Below, piece by piece: positions 9,106 through 16,560 of a stretch of DNA of 64,000 nucleotides. Origin of the DNA: Corallincola holothuriorum (GTDB taxonomy: Bacteria; Pseudomonadota; Gammaproteobacteria; Enterobacterales; Neiellaceae); NCBI RefSeq assembly GCF_003336225.1, contig NZ_QPID01000013.1, forward strand, positions 62,001 through 126,000. Reading direction: 5' to 3'. A model generated the notes under the pieces. That model was not told the origin of the DNA. It was given only the letters and a program-made list of their open reading frames with translations, and ran no database searches. Position numbers and translations under genes: made by a program. How positions within the stretch are numbered: the first letter of the stretch is position 1; each line of letters opens with the position of its first letter.

Positions 9106-9936
9106 CTACTTCTTCACTTTATACACGATCCCCGGATTACAACGGATCATCTCAAAATCATCACTGAGCCCAGTGATCGACTCTGACGCGCCAAGAAACA
9201 GGTGTCCTCCCGGGTTCAATGCGCCAGCAAACTGCTTCAATATCTTAGATTTCACTTCAGGAGAGAAGTAAATCAGTACGTTACGACAAAAAATCAGATC
9301 AAAACGCCCTAACAAGGCGTAACTATCCAATAAATTACAGTGACGGAAACTGACCAAGCCTCGCACTTTCGCATTCAAGCGCATTTTGTCGCCTGATGCT
9401 TCAAAGAACATACGCTTTCTTTCTGGAGACAAACCGCGAGCCAACGCCAAAGAGTCATATTCGGCGAGCTTACACTGCTCCAACATGCTATTGGATATGT
9501 CTGTCCCAAGTATCTTTCCACCACCCGGTAATGCCCCCGGCTTATTTTGCTGGTATTCCAACAAACTCATAGCAATAGAGTATGGCTCCTGACCCGAAGA
9601 ACTTGCCGCCGACCAAATTTTGACGGGGCCACGATGACGAGCATATTCAGGCAGAATACGATTCTTCAACAGTTCAAAAGGATAGGTATCTCTAAACCAC
9701 AAGGTTTCGTTGGTTGTCATCGCGTCAATCACTGATGCGCGCAGCTCTCGCTCTCTAGGCTGCATCGAGCGACGGATCAACTCAGACATCGATGCCAAAC
9801 CGAACTTATTCATCAAAGGTGACAAGCGGCTTTTTACCAAATACTGCTTGTTTTCGCCCAGTACGATACCGCACTGTTGCTCTAAAAAGTTCCGAAATTC
9901 ATTATATTCGGATTCAGCTATTGTTTTATGTGGCAC
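9106..9936 (-). CDS. cheR: Chemotaxis protein methyltransferase CheR
   Basis: CheR transfers methyl groups from S-adenosylmethionine to glutamates of chemoreceptors. The 276-residue product has an N-terminal CheR helical domain (EFRNFLEQQCGIVLGENKQY) and a methyltransferase domain with KIWSAASSSGQEPYSIAM, GTDISNSMLEQC, FDLIFCRNVLIYF and GGHLFLGASES, the CheR signature motifs. Start is a GTG at 9936, since no ATG in frame would keep the N-terminal domain. It follows cheV by 31 bases. The flagellar-locus cheV-cheR pair is usual in Vibrio and relatives. Confidence 0.95.
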   Translation of the reverse strand: MPHKTIAESEYNEFRNFLEQQCGIVLGENKQYLVKSRLSPLMNKFGLASMSELIRRSMQPRERELRASVIDAMTTNETLWFRDTYPFELLKNRILPEYARHRGPVKIWSAASSSGQEPYSIAMSLLEYQQNKPGALPGGGKILGTDISNSMLEQCKLAEYDSLALARGLSPERKRMFFEASGDKMRLNAKVRGLVSFRHCNLLDSYALLGRFDLIFCRNVLIYFSPEVKSKILKQFAGALNPGGHLFLGASESITGLSDDFEMIRCNPGIVYKVKK

Positions 9937-9967
9937 GTCTACACCGTCTACTCGAAAGCTATCATGA

Positions 9968-10897
9968 TTATTTATTACTCTTCTCTATCGCTTGAGTAAC
10001 CGCACCAGCCAGTTCATCCGGATTGAACTTTGGAATAAAGTCATCTGCACCGACCTTCTTCACCATGGCTTCATTAAATACCCCACTCAAAGAGGTATGA
10101 AGGATGACATATAACCCCTGCAACTTGGGATTATTTCTAATTTCAGCGGTTAAGGTATACCCATCCATTTCGGGCATCTCAACATCTGAAATCAACAAAG
10201 CATATTTTTCTCTAATATCGTCAACGGATTCAGCCTCTTCTTTCAAAAGATCTAAGGCTTCTTTGCCGTCTTTTACCAGCTTGGTGGTCAACCCCAACGA
10301 GCTGAGGGCTCTATTGATCTGATTTCTCGCAACACTGGAGTCATCAGCAATCAAAACGGCACGGCCAGCAATTGTATCGGCTAACGTGCGATCAATCAGA
10401 TCACCGCTGACCTCGGTATCTGTCGGCGCTATTTCATCGAGAATTTTCTCAACGTCAAGTATCTCAACCAGTTCGTTCTCTATTTCCGTCACAGCTGTGA
10501 GATAACTATAACGTCCGGCCCCTTTCGGCGGAGGTAAGATCGCTTCCCAGTTGATATTGACGATCCGTTCTACTGACTCGACCAAGAAGCCCTGAATCGA
10601 GCGATTATACTCAGCAATGATAATAAAGCACTTCGACAGATCCTGAATTGGGCGTCCGCCAATCGCTTGGCCTAAATCGATCACGGAGATGGTTTTACCG
10701 CGAATGTGAGCAAGGCCTCGAACAAAGGGGTGTAAACGGGGAATGCTAGTCAATGGCGGGCACTGCAGCACCTCCTTGACCTTGAACACATTAATGCCAA
10801 AACGCTGACGCCCTGTCAGTTTAAAAAGCAGCAATTCCAGCCTGTTTTGGCCAACCAACTGAGTCCTCTGATTGACCGTGTCTAGAATACCCGCCAT
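9968..10897 (-). CDS. cheV: Chemotaxis coupling protein CheV
   Basis: CheV couples receptors to CheA like CheW and has a receiver domain for adaptation. In the 309-residue product, residues about 15-165 are CheW-like (ELLLFKLTGRQRFGINVFKV, LAHIRGKTISVIDLGQAIGG). Residues about 185-305 are a receiver domain with AVLIADDSSVARNQI, the phospho-acceptor Asp238 in LLISDVEMPEMDG, and HTSLSG. A GGAG ribosome site precedes the ATG. It is upstream of cheR and divergent from flgA. Confidence 0.95.
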   Translation of the reverse strand: MAGILDTVNQRTQLVGQNRLELLLFKLTGRQRFGINVFKVKEVLQCPPLTSIPRLHPFVRGLAHIRGKTISVIDLGQAIGGRPIQDLSKCFIIIAEYNRSIQGFLVESVERIVNINWEAILPPPKGAGRYSYLTAVTEIENELVEILDVEKILDEIAPTDTEVSGDLIDRTLADTIAGRAVLIADDSSVARNQINRALSSLGLTTKLVKDGKEALDLLKEEAESVDDIREKYALLISDVEMPEMDGYTLTAEIRNNPKLQGLYVILHTSLSGVFNEAMVKKVGADDFIPKFNPDELAGAVTQAIEKSNK

Positions 10898-11018
10898 AGC
10901 TTACTCCATCATTTAAAGGCACGCTTATTGCAGCGCTCCTTTTATAAATTTGCGTGACTGATGTTTGACGGACGGAACGCCTTCATTCATCTGACACAAT
11001 ACATAGCATAGTAAACCT

Positions 11019-11711
11019 ATGAACAGATTAACTAAAACTCTAATATTTTTTATTGTCACAAGTTCACAGTTTGTGCATGCCAATGAACAATGGGAGTCTC
11101 ACCAGCGCCTACAAAACTTAGCTGAAACCTTTATTGCAGCTCAGTTTCCCGACGACAACATCAAGCGGGATATCACCGCGAATAAAATAGATGCACGCTC
11201 ACGATACACACTATGCGATTCAGATATCGAAGCGGCGATCCCCGGAAAACAGCGCCTCAGTCGGAATGTCACCGTACAATTGCATTGCAAAGGCTCATCT
11301 CCCTGGCGGATCTATCTGCCAGTAAAAATTAAAGAGATGCGCCAAGTCGTCGTCGCCAAAATAGGCCTAGCGAAAGGCACAGTGCTTAATCGGCAGCATT
11401 TGAAAATAGTTTATCAAGAAAACATGTTAACGAGAGGCAGCGTCGTTTCTGAGATGGAATCTGTGATCGGTGCCAAGCTTAAACGTCAGGTACGTGTCAA
11501 CTCTCCCATCTTGGAGCAACAGCTCTGTGTTGTATGCAAAGGAGAAACAGTTACAATCGTGGTGAAGTCCGATGTTTTTCATATTCGAGCTGACGGTATA
11601 GCGTTAAGCGATGCCAGTCTCGGCGAACGAGTGAGAATTAAAAACAGTCGGTCAGGAAACACCCTTGAGGCACAGGTGTCTGCAGTCGGAGTAGTGACTG
11701 TCGCTATCTAA
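11019..11711 (+). CDS. flgA: P-ring assembly chaperone FlgA
   Basis: FlgA is a periplasmic chaperone for FlgI polymerisation. The 230-residue product has a signal peptide (MNRLTKTLIFFIVTSSQFVHA), a middle region with RYTLCDSDIEAAIPGKQRLS and GSSPWRIYLPVKI, and a C-terminal SAF-type part (VVVAKIGLAKGTVLNRQHLK, then the GETVTIVVKSDVFHIRADGIAL and GERVRIKNSRSGNTLEAQV pieces). These match FlgA closely. It is divergent from cheV and followed by flgM, the usual order. Confidence 0.93.
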   Translation: MNRLTKTLIFFIVTSSQFVHANEQWESHQRLQNLAETFIAAQFPDDNIKRDITANKIDARSRYTLCDSDIEAAIPGKQRLSRNVTVQLHCKGSSPWRIYLPVKIKEMRQVVVAKIGLAKGTVLNRQHLKIVYQENMLTRGSVVSEMESVIGAKLKRQVRVNSPILEQQLCVVCKGETVTIVVKSDVFHIRADGIALSDASLGERVRIKNSRSGNTLEAQVSAVGVVTVAI

Positions 11712-11733
11712 CAAAAAAATACCAAATTAGTAT

Positions 11734-11760
11734 TAAAGTTTGTCAGGTGGTTGCCGATAA
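11734..11760 (+). promoter_or_regulatory. Sigma-28 (FliA) promoter of flgMN
   Basis: TAAAGTTT, an 11-base spacer, and GCCGATAA match the FliA consensus at all sixteen positions. It lies 36 bases before the flgM ATG in the flgA-flgM gap. This gives the anti-sigma factor gene its own sigma-28-dependent promoter, which would form a negative feedback loop on FliA. Confidence 0.9.
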
Positions 11761-11796
11761 AGGGATAGCGAGATTTTATCCCACGAGGAAGCACAA

Positions 11797-12129
11797 ATGG
11801 CGGTTGATCTGAATAAGATTGTGCCTGGGAGACCACAGGATGTGGTGGCCAATAAGCAAGCGAGACAGCAAAACGTCCAGCAGCAGGCCACAACACAGGC
11901 AAAAGCACCTGAACAAAGTGCCAAACAGGCACAGGATTCGGTTTCAATAACACCGCAGGCGCAGCAACTGGCGCAAACGCAAAAGGCGATGGCTAAAGCA
12001 CCTTCTGTTAGTCAGGAGAAAGTCGCGGAACTGCGTAAGGCGATCAGTGAGGGGAACTACAAAGTAGATCCTGACAAGCTGGCGAAAGCGATGACAAAAC
12101 TGGAGTCTGAGCTGTTTGGTATAAATTAG
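11797..12129 (+). CDS. flgM: Anti-sigma-28 factor FlgM
   Basis: FlgM binds and inhibits FliA until it is exported through the finished hook. The 110-residue product has the FlgM N-terminus MAVDLNKIVPGRP and a Gln/Ala-rich middle, expected because this part is intrinsically disordered. The C-terminal FliA-binding half has DSVSITPQAQQLAQ and VAELRKAISEGNYKVDPDKLAKAM. The ATG follows a GAGGAAG ribosome site and an exact sigma-28 promoter. flgN follows 22 bases downstream. Confidence 0.94.
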   Translation: MAVDLNKIVPGRPQDVVANKQARQQNVQQQATTQAKAPEQSAKQAQDSVSITPQAQQLAQTQKAMAKAPSVSQEKVAELRKAISEGNYKVDPDKLAKAMTKLESELFGIN

Positions 12130-12151
12130 ATACCAATCAGGAGTAAAGCGC

Positions 12152-12580
12152 TTGGAAAACCAGGACCCTATCAAACAACTGCTGGATCATCAGGTTCAGC
12201 AGCTTGAGGCGTTGCAACGGCTGCTAAAAGAGGAGCTTGAGGCTCTAAAGCACCGCGATATAGAGAAAATCAACGACATCTCGCAACAGAAAACCCATCA
12301 CTTGACCGCATTGCAACAAGCCGATGCGCAACTAGCCCCTTTACTCGCCAGCAAAGAGAACGCCAACCACAATGAGGCTCGGCAACAGATCGAACTGATG
12401 TTAGAAACCTGCAAGCAACTCAATGAGATTAACGGTCAAGCGTTAAAAATGAGTATGGCAGGATTAGCGCGATTACAGAGCATGCTGGCAGGTGTTAGAA
12501 ATGAAAAAGCAGGGGTAACCTACGACCAAACAGGTCAGGCAAAATCCGGTGGCAAACTGGGGCATGGCTTTAAAGTTTAA
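12152..12580 (+). CDS. flgN: Flagellar export chaperone FlgN
   Basis: FlgN is the cytoplasmic chaperone for FlgK and FlgL. The 142-residue product is almost wholly helical, with heptad-like LLDHQVQQLEALQRLLKEEL and HRDIEKINDISQQKTHHL, which resemble FlgN. Sequence conservation in this family is weak, so its position directly after flgM is strong support. Translation starts at a TTG at 12152 with an AGGAG ribosome site. There is no in-frame ATG near the start. Confidence 0.88.
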   Translation: MENQDPIKQLLDHQVQQLEALQRLLKEELEALKHRDIEKINDISQQKTHHLTALQQADAQLAPLLASKENANHNEARQQIELMLETCKQLNEINGQALKMSMAGLARLQSMLAGVRNEKAGVTYDQTGQAKSGGKLGHGFKV

Positions 12581-12606
12581 CTTTATCGCCCTGCCGCCTA
12601 GCAAGA

Positions 12607-13005
12607 TTATTTAGTCGAATGACTGTCCGTTAGCTGCATCCAGCCGTGTTGTCGGTATTCAACTCGCTGTTCAACACGCCAAAATGCGTAACCCACTGGC
12701 GCCACTAACAACCAACTTAATGCTGAATCGCGGGTCGCGGCAAGTACCACACCACTAATACACACAATTAAAAAGGGTAACGCCTCATAGAGCCAAAACG
12801 GTCGAATCCGATCATGGACTCTGCGTTGATTCTTGCCATTATCTTTCCGCCGATAATTAGACCGCAAGATCCAAATATCAGCACCACCAAGAAATAACAA
12901 AATGGCAAACACTTGCCCCCAACCAAGCTCAAAACTGGCGATACCGATAAACCCAGCTGACAAATAAAGATAGGGAAGTAATTCATATACAGGGCGCTTC
13001 ATCAT
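12607..13005 (-). CDS. Small integral membrane protein, function unknown
   Basis: I do not recognise this protein. It has about 132 residues from the ATG at 13005, which has a GAGG nine bases upstream (an earlier ATG at 13014 has no room for a ribosome site). Four likely membrane segments can be read: LPYLYLSAGFIGIASFEL, VFAILLFLGGADIWIL, ALPFLIVCISGVVLAA and LSWLLVAPVGYAFW, with a basic cytoplasmic loop NYRRKDNGKNQRRVHDR between the pairs. It sits between flgN and the flgOP operon and is convergent with flgN. A flagellar role is possible from position only. Confidence 0.75.
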   Translation of the reverse strand: MMKRPVYELLPYLYLSAGFIGIASFELGWGQVFAILLFLGGADIWILRSNYRRKDNGKNQRRVHDRIRPFWLYEALPFLIVCISGVVLAATRDSALSWLLVAPVGYAFWRVEQRVEYRQHGWMQLTDSHSTK

Positions 13006-13098
13006 TGCTGTCATCCTCGCGACGATGAAACTGGATAGCGTTACAGCAGCCTGCCAGTTCAGTTAACAGTTATCTAAAGGTTAGTGCAGGATTTTTGA

Positions 13099-13122
13099 AG
13101 CGGGTAATTTTTCATACCCGCT
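13099..13122. terminator. Hairpin after flgP, possible terminator
   Basis: An 8-bp perfect stem AGCGGGTA/TACCCGCT with an 8-base loop lies 39 bases after the flgP stop. The following minus-strand sequence TCAAAAATCC is a poor T tract, so termination efficiency is uncertain. Confidence 0.5.
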
Positions 13123-13160
13123 CAAGAAAAAATAAACTTGATACGATTTCACGGATAAGA

Positions 13161-13622
13161 CTAATAGTACTGAACGTCGTGAATTCGACGGGGCGGATTA
13201 AGTGATTGATAGACACGCTGTACATCAGCCATGTCCAATTCCAGCTCCGTAGCATAGAGATCGCCTAATGGGTACGTTCTGATAACCCTAGCTCCGCGCA
13301 CAACACCACTAACAGCTACTTGCAGACGATCTTCCGACAGCTCACTGCCTCCCATGCTGCTGCCAGCAGTCACTTGTTGGCCATAAATCTGTTCAGCAAG
13401 TTCACGGTAAGCATCCAATTTAGACGCCCTTATCGCTTGCAACATTCGTGTATTTTCATCCAAGCCAGGCTGCGAGCTGATCGGGGCATAGCCAACGGCA
13501 TGCAAAACTGGATAGTGATCTGGGGGCACAGATTCCCACTCCACATGCTTGTCAAACATCTGACTGCAGCCAGAAAGCACCAAGGACAAAAACAACATCA
13601 CTGATATCTGAATATTCATCAT
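13161..13622 (-). CDS. flgP: Flagellar outer-membrane lipoprotein FlgP (LPP20 family)
   Basis: FlgP is an outer-membrane lipoprotein needed for stable flagellar function in Vibrio and, in a different form, Campylobacter. The product (153 residues from the ATG at 13622) has a lipoprotein signal ending in LVLSGC with Cys19 as lipidation site. Mature-protein features are HAVGYAPISSQPGLDENTRM, QAIRASKLDAYRELAEQIYG and SEDRLQVAVSGVVRGARVIR, the LPP20/FlgP pattern. Two adjacent ATGs (13622 and 13619) share a GAGG ribosome site that lies inside the end of the upstream flgO. The overlap suggests coupled translation. Confidence 0.9.
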   Translation of the reverse strand: MMNIQISVMLFLSLVLSGCSQMFDKHVEWESVPPDHYPVLHAVGYAPISSQPGLDENTRMLQAIRASKLDAYRELAEQIYGQQVTAGSSMGGSELSEDRLQVAVSGVVRGARVIRTYPLGDLYATELELDMADVQRVYQSLNPPRRIHDVQYY

Positions 13623-13636
13623 AACTGCCTCTGTCA

Positions 13637-14263
13637 TCACCCTTGTTTCATCAATTGCACACCGTCCCGCATACTACTCGGCGTGATCTCGGCGAGCAGC
13701 TCATTGGGGATAAATCCCTGAGCAGACCCGACCACAATTTTGCTGGCAATATCCACCAGTCGCACATTAACCTGCACCCCCTTAGACATCGGCTGCAGCG
13801 TTCCGCTAAGCACTTGCACTATGGGCAGGTCACCTTTCAGTTGGTTGAAGTTACGACTAAAAACAAAATCTCCTGTCGAGGTCACCAGGATGTCATTTCG
13901 CAGCTTAAAGTCGACGACTTTACAGCCCTGCTGTTGCATTTGAGTAATAAAACTTTCCGCTAATGCTGTGCCCAACGGAGAGCTGACATTTAACGTTTCG
14001 ATATCGACAAAAGAAGCGACAGCCATCATTTTGAAGCAACGTTGCGACATCGTGCCAACAAGCTCTTCAGCCATCGCCTCAACATGACTACTGATCATGA
14101 CTGAACGACTTTTGCTTGCCCAAGCCTCATCAGACAGCGCATGGGTCGCCACCGGCTCAATTGGCATCCGAGGCTCCTCAGCAGACATTTGTGGTGTCTC
14201 CGTCGCGCATGCAGAGAGCATAGCGACGAGAAGCGGTAGATAACCATAGGATGCAAAACGCAT
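13637..14263 (-). CDS. flgO: FlgO family outer-membrane protein, copy next to flgP
   Basis: FlgO is an outer-membrane protein that with FlgP supports the outer rings of the polar flagellum in Vibrio. The 208-residue product has a lipoprotein signal MRFASYGYLPLLVAMLSACA (lipobox LSAC). The FlgO domain reads MAVASFVDIETLNVSSPLGT, AESFITQMQQQGCKVVDFKL, NDILVTSTGDFVFSRNF and VLSGTLQPMSKGVQVNVRLV. The gene directly precedes flgP, as in Vibrio, so this is the likelier orthologue of the two copies. An AGAGGT ribosome site lies before the ATG. Confidence 0.9.
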   Translation of the reverse strand: MRFASYGYLPLLVAMLSACATETPQMSAEEPRMPIEPVATHALSDEAWASKSRSVMISSHVEAMAEELVGTMSQRCFKMMAVASFVDIETLNVSSPLGTALAESFITQMQQQGCKVVDFKLRNDILVTSTGDFVFSRNFNQLKGDLPIVQVLSGTLQPMSKGVQVNVRLVDIASKIVVGSAQGFIPNELLAEITPSSMRDGVQLMKQG

Positions 14264-14354
14264 ACTGACCTCTTATAAAATGCGATTACCCTTAGTATCG
14301 GCAACCGAACTAAAGGCTTGAGTGTCTGGTCGAGCTAGCTCTAGCCTGTCTCCA

Positions 14355-14975
14355 CTAGCCACCTTTACGAATAATCATTCCTGATTGCGGTTCACGAGCA
14401 ACGTAGCCTCCCGCGGCAGGCATACCAGCTTGCTCCACAAACAGTGACAGCGGCAAAAATGTCGCCGCAGTTGCCACTATTGCCCGTGACTCAACGCCGA
14501 CGATCCTTGCTGTGACCTGCATACCATTGCTACCGCGCACTAAAGTGCCAGTCAAAATATATTCAATAGGATGGCGATGCTGTAACCGCAGGTAATCTCG
14601 ACTTAATGTGAAATCCCCTTGGGGTGTCACATCAATGTCTCCAGTAAACTTGAAATCGATTAAGGTCCAACCCATTTGCTGCAGTTCAACCATCACCAAT
14701 TCAGATATCTGATTGCCATATATATCTGTACTTTCCAGCGTACCGATATCGACAAAACTGGTCACAGCAATCGGGGTCTTTGCTGACACATAACGGCTTG
14801 AACCAATCAGCTGCAGCGCCATCTGTTTCACATGCGTAGCAAGGTCTGCGGTCTGTATCGGTGGAGCTGACTCAGGAATATAAACAGCCTCCTCTTCGCT
14901 GGTCGAGCACGCGGCCAATCCCAGGCTTATGGCCATCACCAAGAGGATGCTTTGGAAAATTCTTAAAAGGCCCAT
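14355..14975 (-). CDS. Second FlgO family lipoprotein
   Basis: The 206-residue product is a paralogue of the downstream FlgO. It has a lipoprotein signal ending GLAACS. Its FlgO domain has the same blocks in the same order: AVTSFVDIGTLESTDIYGNQ, ELVMVELQQMGWTLIDFKFT, GDIDVTPQGDFTLSRDYLRL, YILTGTLVRGSNGMQVTARI. The tail differs and ends GYVAREPQSGMIIRKGG. It is the first gene after a sigma-54 promoter and diverges from flgT. A role in the flagellar outer ring is inferred from family and location. Whether it replaces or adds to FlgO is unknown. Confidence 0.85.
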   Translation of the reverse strand: MGLLRIFQSILLVMAISLGLAACSTSEEEAVYIPESAPPIQTADLATHVKQMALQLIGSSRYVSAKTPIAVTSFVDIGTLESTDIYGNQISELVMVELQQMGWTLIDFKFTGDIDVTPQGDFTLSRDYLRLQHRHPIEYILTGTLVRGSNGMQVTARIVGVESRAIVATAATFLPLSLFVEQAGMPAAGGYVAREPQSGMIIRKGG

Positions 14976-15020
14976 CGGCTTCTCTACCCCACGTCAAAGG
15001 ATTGTTCTCACCTAAAACAA

Positions 15021-15036
15021 AGCAAATGCTGTGCCA
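15021..15036 (-). promoter_or_regulatory. Sigma-54 promoter of the flgO-flgO-flgP operon
   Basis: The minus-strand 16-mer TGGCACAGCATTTGCT carries the full TGGCAC and TTGCT elements with the five-base spacer. It lies 46 bases before the first FlgO paralogue. Confidence 0.85.
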
Positions 15037-15068
15037 TAGGCTCATAAATTTAGTCCCGCACGACTAAC

Positions 15069-15084
15069 TGGCCTAATTTTTGCG
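15069..15084 (+). promoter_or_regulatory. Sigma-54 promoter of flgT
   Basis: TGGCCTAATTTTTGCG has the -24 GG and -12 GC at correct spacing on the plus strand, 84 bases before the flgT ATG. It is a weaker match than its divergent partner because CA of TGGCA is CC and the last base is G. Confidence 0.65.
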
Positions 15085-15167
15085 AGCACCTTACACCATT
15101 AAAAGATAGTCATTGATTTGACACCGCGTTAGTCACTAACGCCTGCCGCCTCAACAGACTGGAGCAA

Positions 15168-16346
15168 ATGATGAGAAACAAACTGCTAGCCTGCCTCCTG
15201 TTGCTTTTTAGCGCCCCGAGCCTGGGGATTTGGTATGAAGCAGAAGGCCGCGCAGCTATCTATTCAGGCGATGTCGCCAGTGCCAGAGAGCGAGCAACAC
15301 AGCAAGCGATCCAAAATGCACTAGTTCTTGCCGGAGGAACGGTCACAAGCCTGCAAGAAGTTGCCGCCGGCAAAATCGTTAACGACCAATTTGAGATCCG
15401 CACAGCCGGAACCGTGCGAGATGTGCGCGTGCTTTCGGAGCGTCGTAGCGGAGACACGCTGTTTATTACGATCCATGCTGATCTCTTTCCACAGCAGTTA
15501 CAATGCCAGAATGGCAGATCAAGAAAGTCACTGCTGTTGACACGATTTAAGGTCAACGATCGGATCAATGCGCGCACTGGCAGCATTGACGAGATCGGTT
15601 TGCATACCAGCCAATGGCTGTACGACCATCTTAGAGCGGAGAGTCTGCACAGTTATCCAAAGCGCTGGTTAAATGAAATATCAACCTTTAACCCTTCCCT
15701 TTACAACAACCGCAGCGTGGTTTCACCACTCCTACCGCTGGTCGTGACCGAGAAAACCAATACCCAGTTAGTACTGTTTGCAGAGATCAGAGATCTCTCC
15801 TTCAATGGTGACCTGCCGGTTCGCAAATGGCAGCAGTGGCTCTACTCACCGCCAGAGCGGAATTTCGAACTGATGGTTTATCTTATCGATGGTATCAGTG
15901 GCGAACTGACGCTGGAGAGAAGTTATCGCAGTAAAGCCCCGTGGGAGTTTAAAGCAGAAGAAGCGGTGGCTTTAGGCTCTCGCCAGTTTTGGGAATCAGC
16001 CTATGGTAATGCCGTCTCCGATGTCATGTCGCAGCTACTCACAGATATAGATACGACGTTAAGCTGCACTCCAGGACGCGGGCGCATCACCCATGTAAGG
16101 AACGACGCAGTTGAAGTCGATATCGGAGTCAGCAATGGCATCCGTGTTGGTGACCGACTAACCCTGCTGCACCGTGCTGCTCATGATGGGCAAGACAACC
16201 AACAACACGTACGACTCCTGCCCACTACCGTCCAGTTACGGATCACTGAATCCTATCAAAACCGCGCCGTTGCCCGAGTGACCGATCCGGCACTACTAAG
16301 CGGCGTTCAGATCCATGATCTGGTCGAACTTACCGGTACGCTTTAA
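15168..16346 (+). CDS. flgT: Flagellar H-ring protein FlgT
   Basis: FlgT builds the H ring around the L and P rings in Vibrio-type sodium-driven polar flagella. The 392-residue product has a signal peptide (MMRNKLLACLLLLFSAPSLG). The N-terminal domain contains WYEAEGRAAIYSGDVASARE and RATQQAIQNALVLAGGTVTS. The middle domain is of TolB-like type (SLLLTRFKVNDRINARTGSI), and the C-terminal small domain has GRGRITHVRNDAVEVDIGVS and GIRVGDRLTLLHRA. This three-part layout is that of FlgT. It diverges from the flgO paralogues, as in Vibrio. Confidence 0.92.
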   Translation: MMRNKLLACLLLLFSAPSLGIWYEAEGRAAIYSGDVASARERATQQAIQNALVLAGGTVTSLQEVAAGKIVNDQFEIRTAGTVRDVRVLSERRSGDTLFITIHADLFPQQLQCQNGRSRKSLLLTRFKVNDRINARTGSIDEIGLHTSQWLYDHLRAESLHSYPKRWLNEISTFNPSLYNNRSVVSPLLPLVVTEKTNTQLVLFAEIRDLSFNGDLPVRKWQQWLYSPPERNFELMVYLIDGISGELTLERSYRSKAPWEFKAEEAVALGSRQFWESAYGNAVSDVMSQLLTDIDTTLSCTPGRGRITHVRNDAVEVDIGVSNGIRVGDRLTLLHRAAHDGQDNQQHVRLLPTTVQLRITESYQNRAVARVTDPALLSGVQIHDLVELTGTL

Positions 16347-16404
16347 TTTCAGCGTTAGACCAGTATAATGCTGACCGCCGACCTCGTCGGCGGTAAAAAT
16401 ATTC

Positions 16405-16481
16405 GCTCCCGTGGCACAGCTGGATAGCGCGGCCCCCTCCTAAGGGGCAGGTCACAGGTTCGAATCCTGTCGGGAGCGCCA
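16405..16481 (+). tRNA. tRNA-Arg (CCT)
   Basis: A 77-base cloverleaf with acceptor stem GCTCCCG/CGGGAGC, encoded CCA, T arm CAGGTTCGAATCCTG, and anticodon loop CTCCTAA giving anticodon CCT for AGG codons. It stands alone between flgT and the TraB-family gene. Confidence 0.95.
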
Positions 16482-16560
16482 TTTTTACCGAGTCTATTTG
16501 CAATATCCCCCATCATCAGGGCAAAGTTATCTCCTCTACCACCCGACTATGGACTTCAAT

